The notes under the pieces are model-generated. The model saw nothing but the letters and a program-made list of their open reading frames with translations. It did no database searches and had not been told where the DNA came from. Below, in pieces: positions 6,535 to 6,904 of a stretch of DNA of 6,904 nucleotides. Origin of the DNA: Erythrobacter sp. (GTDB lineage: Bacteria > Pseudomonadota > Alphaproteobacteria > Sphingomonadales > Sphingomonadaceae); the NCBI GenBank assembly GCA_013214365.1, contig JABSPI010000244.1, positions 1 to 6,904 on the forward strand, read 5' to 3'. A program made the position numbers and the translations under genes. Within the stretch, counting starts at the first letter, position 1, and every line of letters starts with the position of its first letter.

Positions 6535-6904
6535 AAGCGACAGCACCGCCCATGATTGGGGTCGAGGGGAGGTAAAAACGGCTTTGCCCTCGCACCAAGG
6601 CAATCATTGGAGTGCTAATGGTCCCCAAATCGCCTTCCGCCAGCCAGCCATCTCCCAATGGTAGATCGCGACCAAACAAAGTTACGGAACCACTCCAGCC
6701 TTCACCATTACTATTGCCGAATGGATCAAATTTCGAACCACGGCGAACCTGTGCATCAACTCCCAAAAGTCCGAATTTATTAGTCTGATATCGACCAGAT
6801 ACAGAGAGGCCAGCCTCCTGCTGCGTTCTGTCAATCTGCGAAGTGTCAATTCCAGAAATGCTTGATTGAGGAGAAATATAGGAACCAGTCAAATCTACCG
6901 TAAG
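6446..6904 (-). CDS. Partial, probably truncated beta-rich protein, possibly outer-membrane usher-like
   Basis: The frame is open from the right window edge to a TGA at 6446-6448, giving 152 residues without a start in view. The TTG at 6890-6892 has no special claim to be the start. Alternating polar and hydrophobic stretches with Gly and aromatics (SGSVTLFGRDLPLGDGW, then SRFYLPSTPIMGGAVAFNG) suggest beta strands of an outer-membrane protein. The pattern reminds me of fimbrial ushers in sphingomonads, but this is weak and other beta proteins are possible. After about 6535 the frame runs antisense through the DUF2721 gene and yields Pro/Ala-rich residues (PQPRPASRAGNGPAP) typical of a shadow frame, so the true protein seems cut off there. 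Positions 6661-6900 have 110 G/C in 240 bases (46%) against 64% in 6061-6300, and codon use is visibly different. Horizontal acquisition followed by truncation is my inference. Confidence 0.45.
   Translation of the reverse strand, partial: LTVDLTGSYISPQSSISGIDTSQIDRTQQEAGLSVSGRYQTNKFGLLGVDAQVRRGSKFDPFGNSNGEGWSGSVTLFGRDLPLGDGWLAEGDLGTISTPMIALVRGQSRFYLPSTPIMGGAVAFNGYRKLVQGESSAPQPRPASRAGNGPAP

Overview
The window looks like the chromosome of an alphaproteobacterium, most likely a sphingomonad of the Erythrobacter type. It is GC-rich: a hand count of 6061-6300 gives 154 G/C in 240 bases. ClpP, trigger factor and the DUF3297 protein all read like Sphingomonadales versions. This placement is an inference from protein character, not from a search.

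Layout, left to right. The minus strand opens with clpP, whose 3' end runs off the left edge. A spacer of about 210 bases separates it from a plus-strand gene for an exported amidase-signature hydrolase. This amidase converges on trigger factor (tig, minus strand), with only 6 bases between the two stop codons. Upstream of tig on the same strand is a tRNA-Leu(UAG) with an encoded CCA end. From 4274 the plus strand carries a likely cluster: a DUF3297 small protein, the ribosome-assembly GTPase Der, and a DUF2721 membrane protein whose start overlaps the der stop (TAATG). The right edge holds the C-terminal part of a minus-strand reading frame with a beta-rich look and about 46% GC. Its 3' end runs antisense into the DUF2721 gene, which suggests a truncated, foreign-looking gene at a recombination junction.

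How the genes fit together: tig and clpP are the protein-folding and protein-degradation genes that sit side by side in many bacteria. Here they keep order and strand but are split by the opposing amidase gene. Der, the tRNA and trigger factor all serve translation. The window is mostly ordinary housekeeping DNA and I see no clear undescribed multi-gene system. The points most worth a second look are the roughly 80-residue histone H1-like Lys/Ala/Pro tail on trigger factor and the low-GC truncated frame at the right edge.
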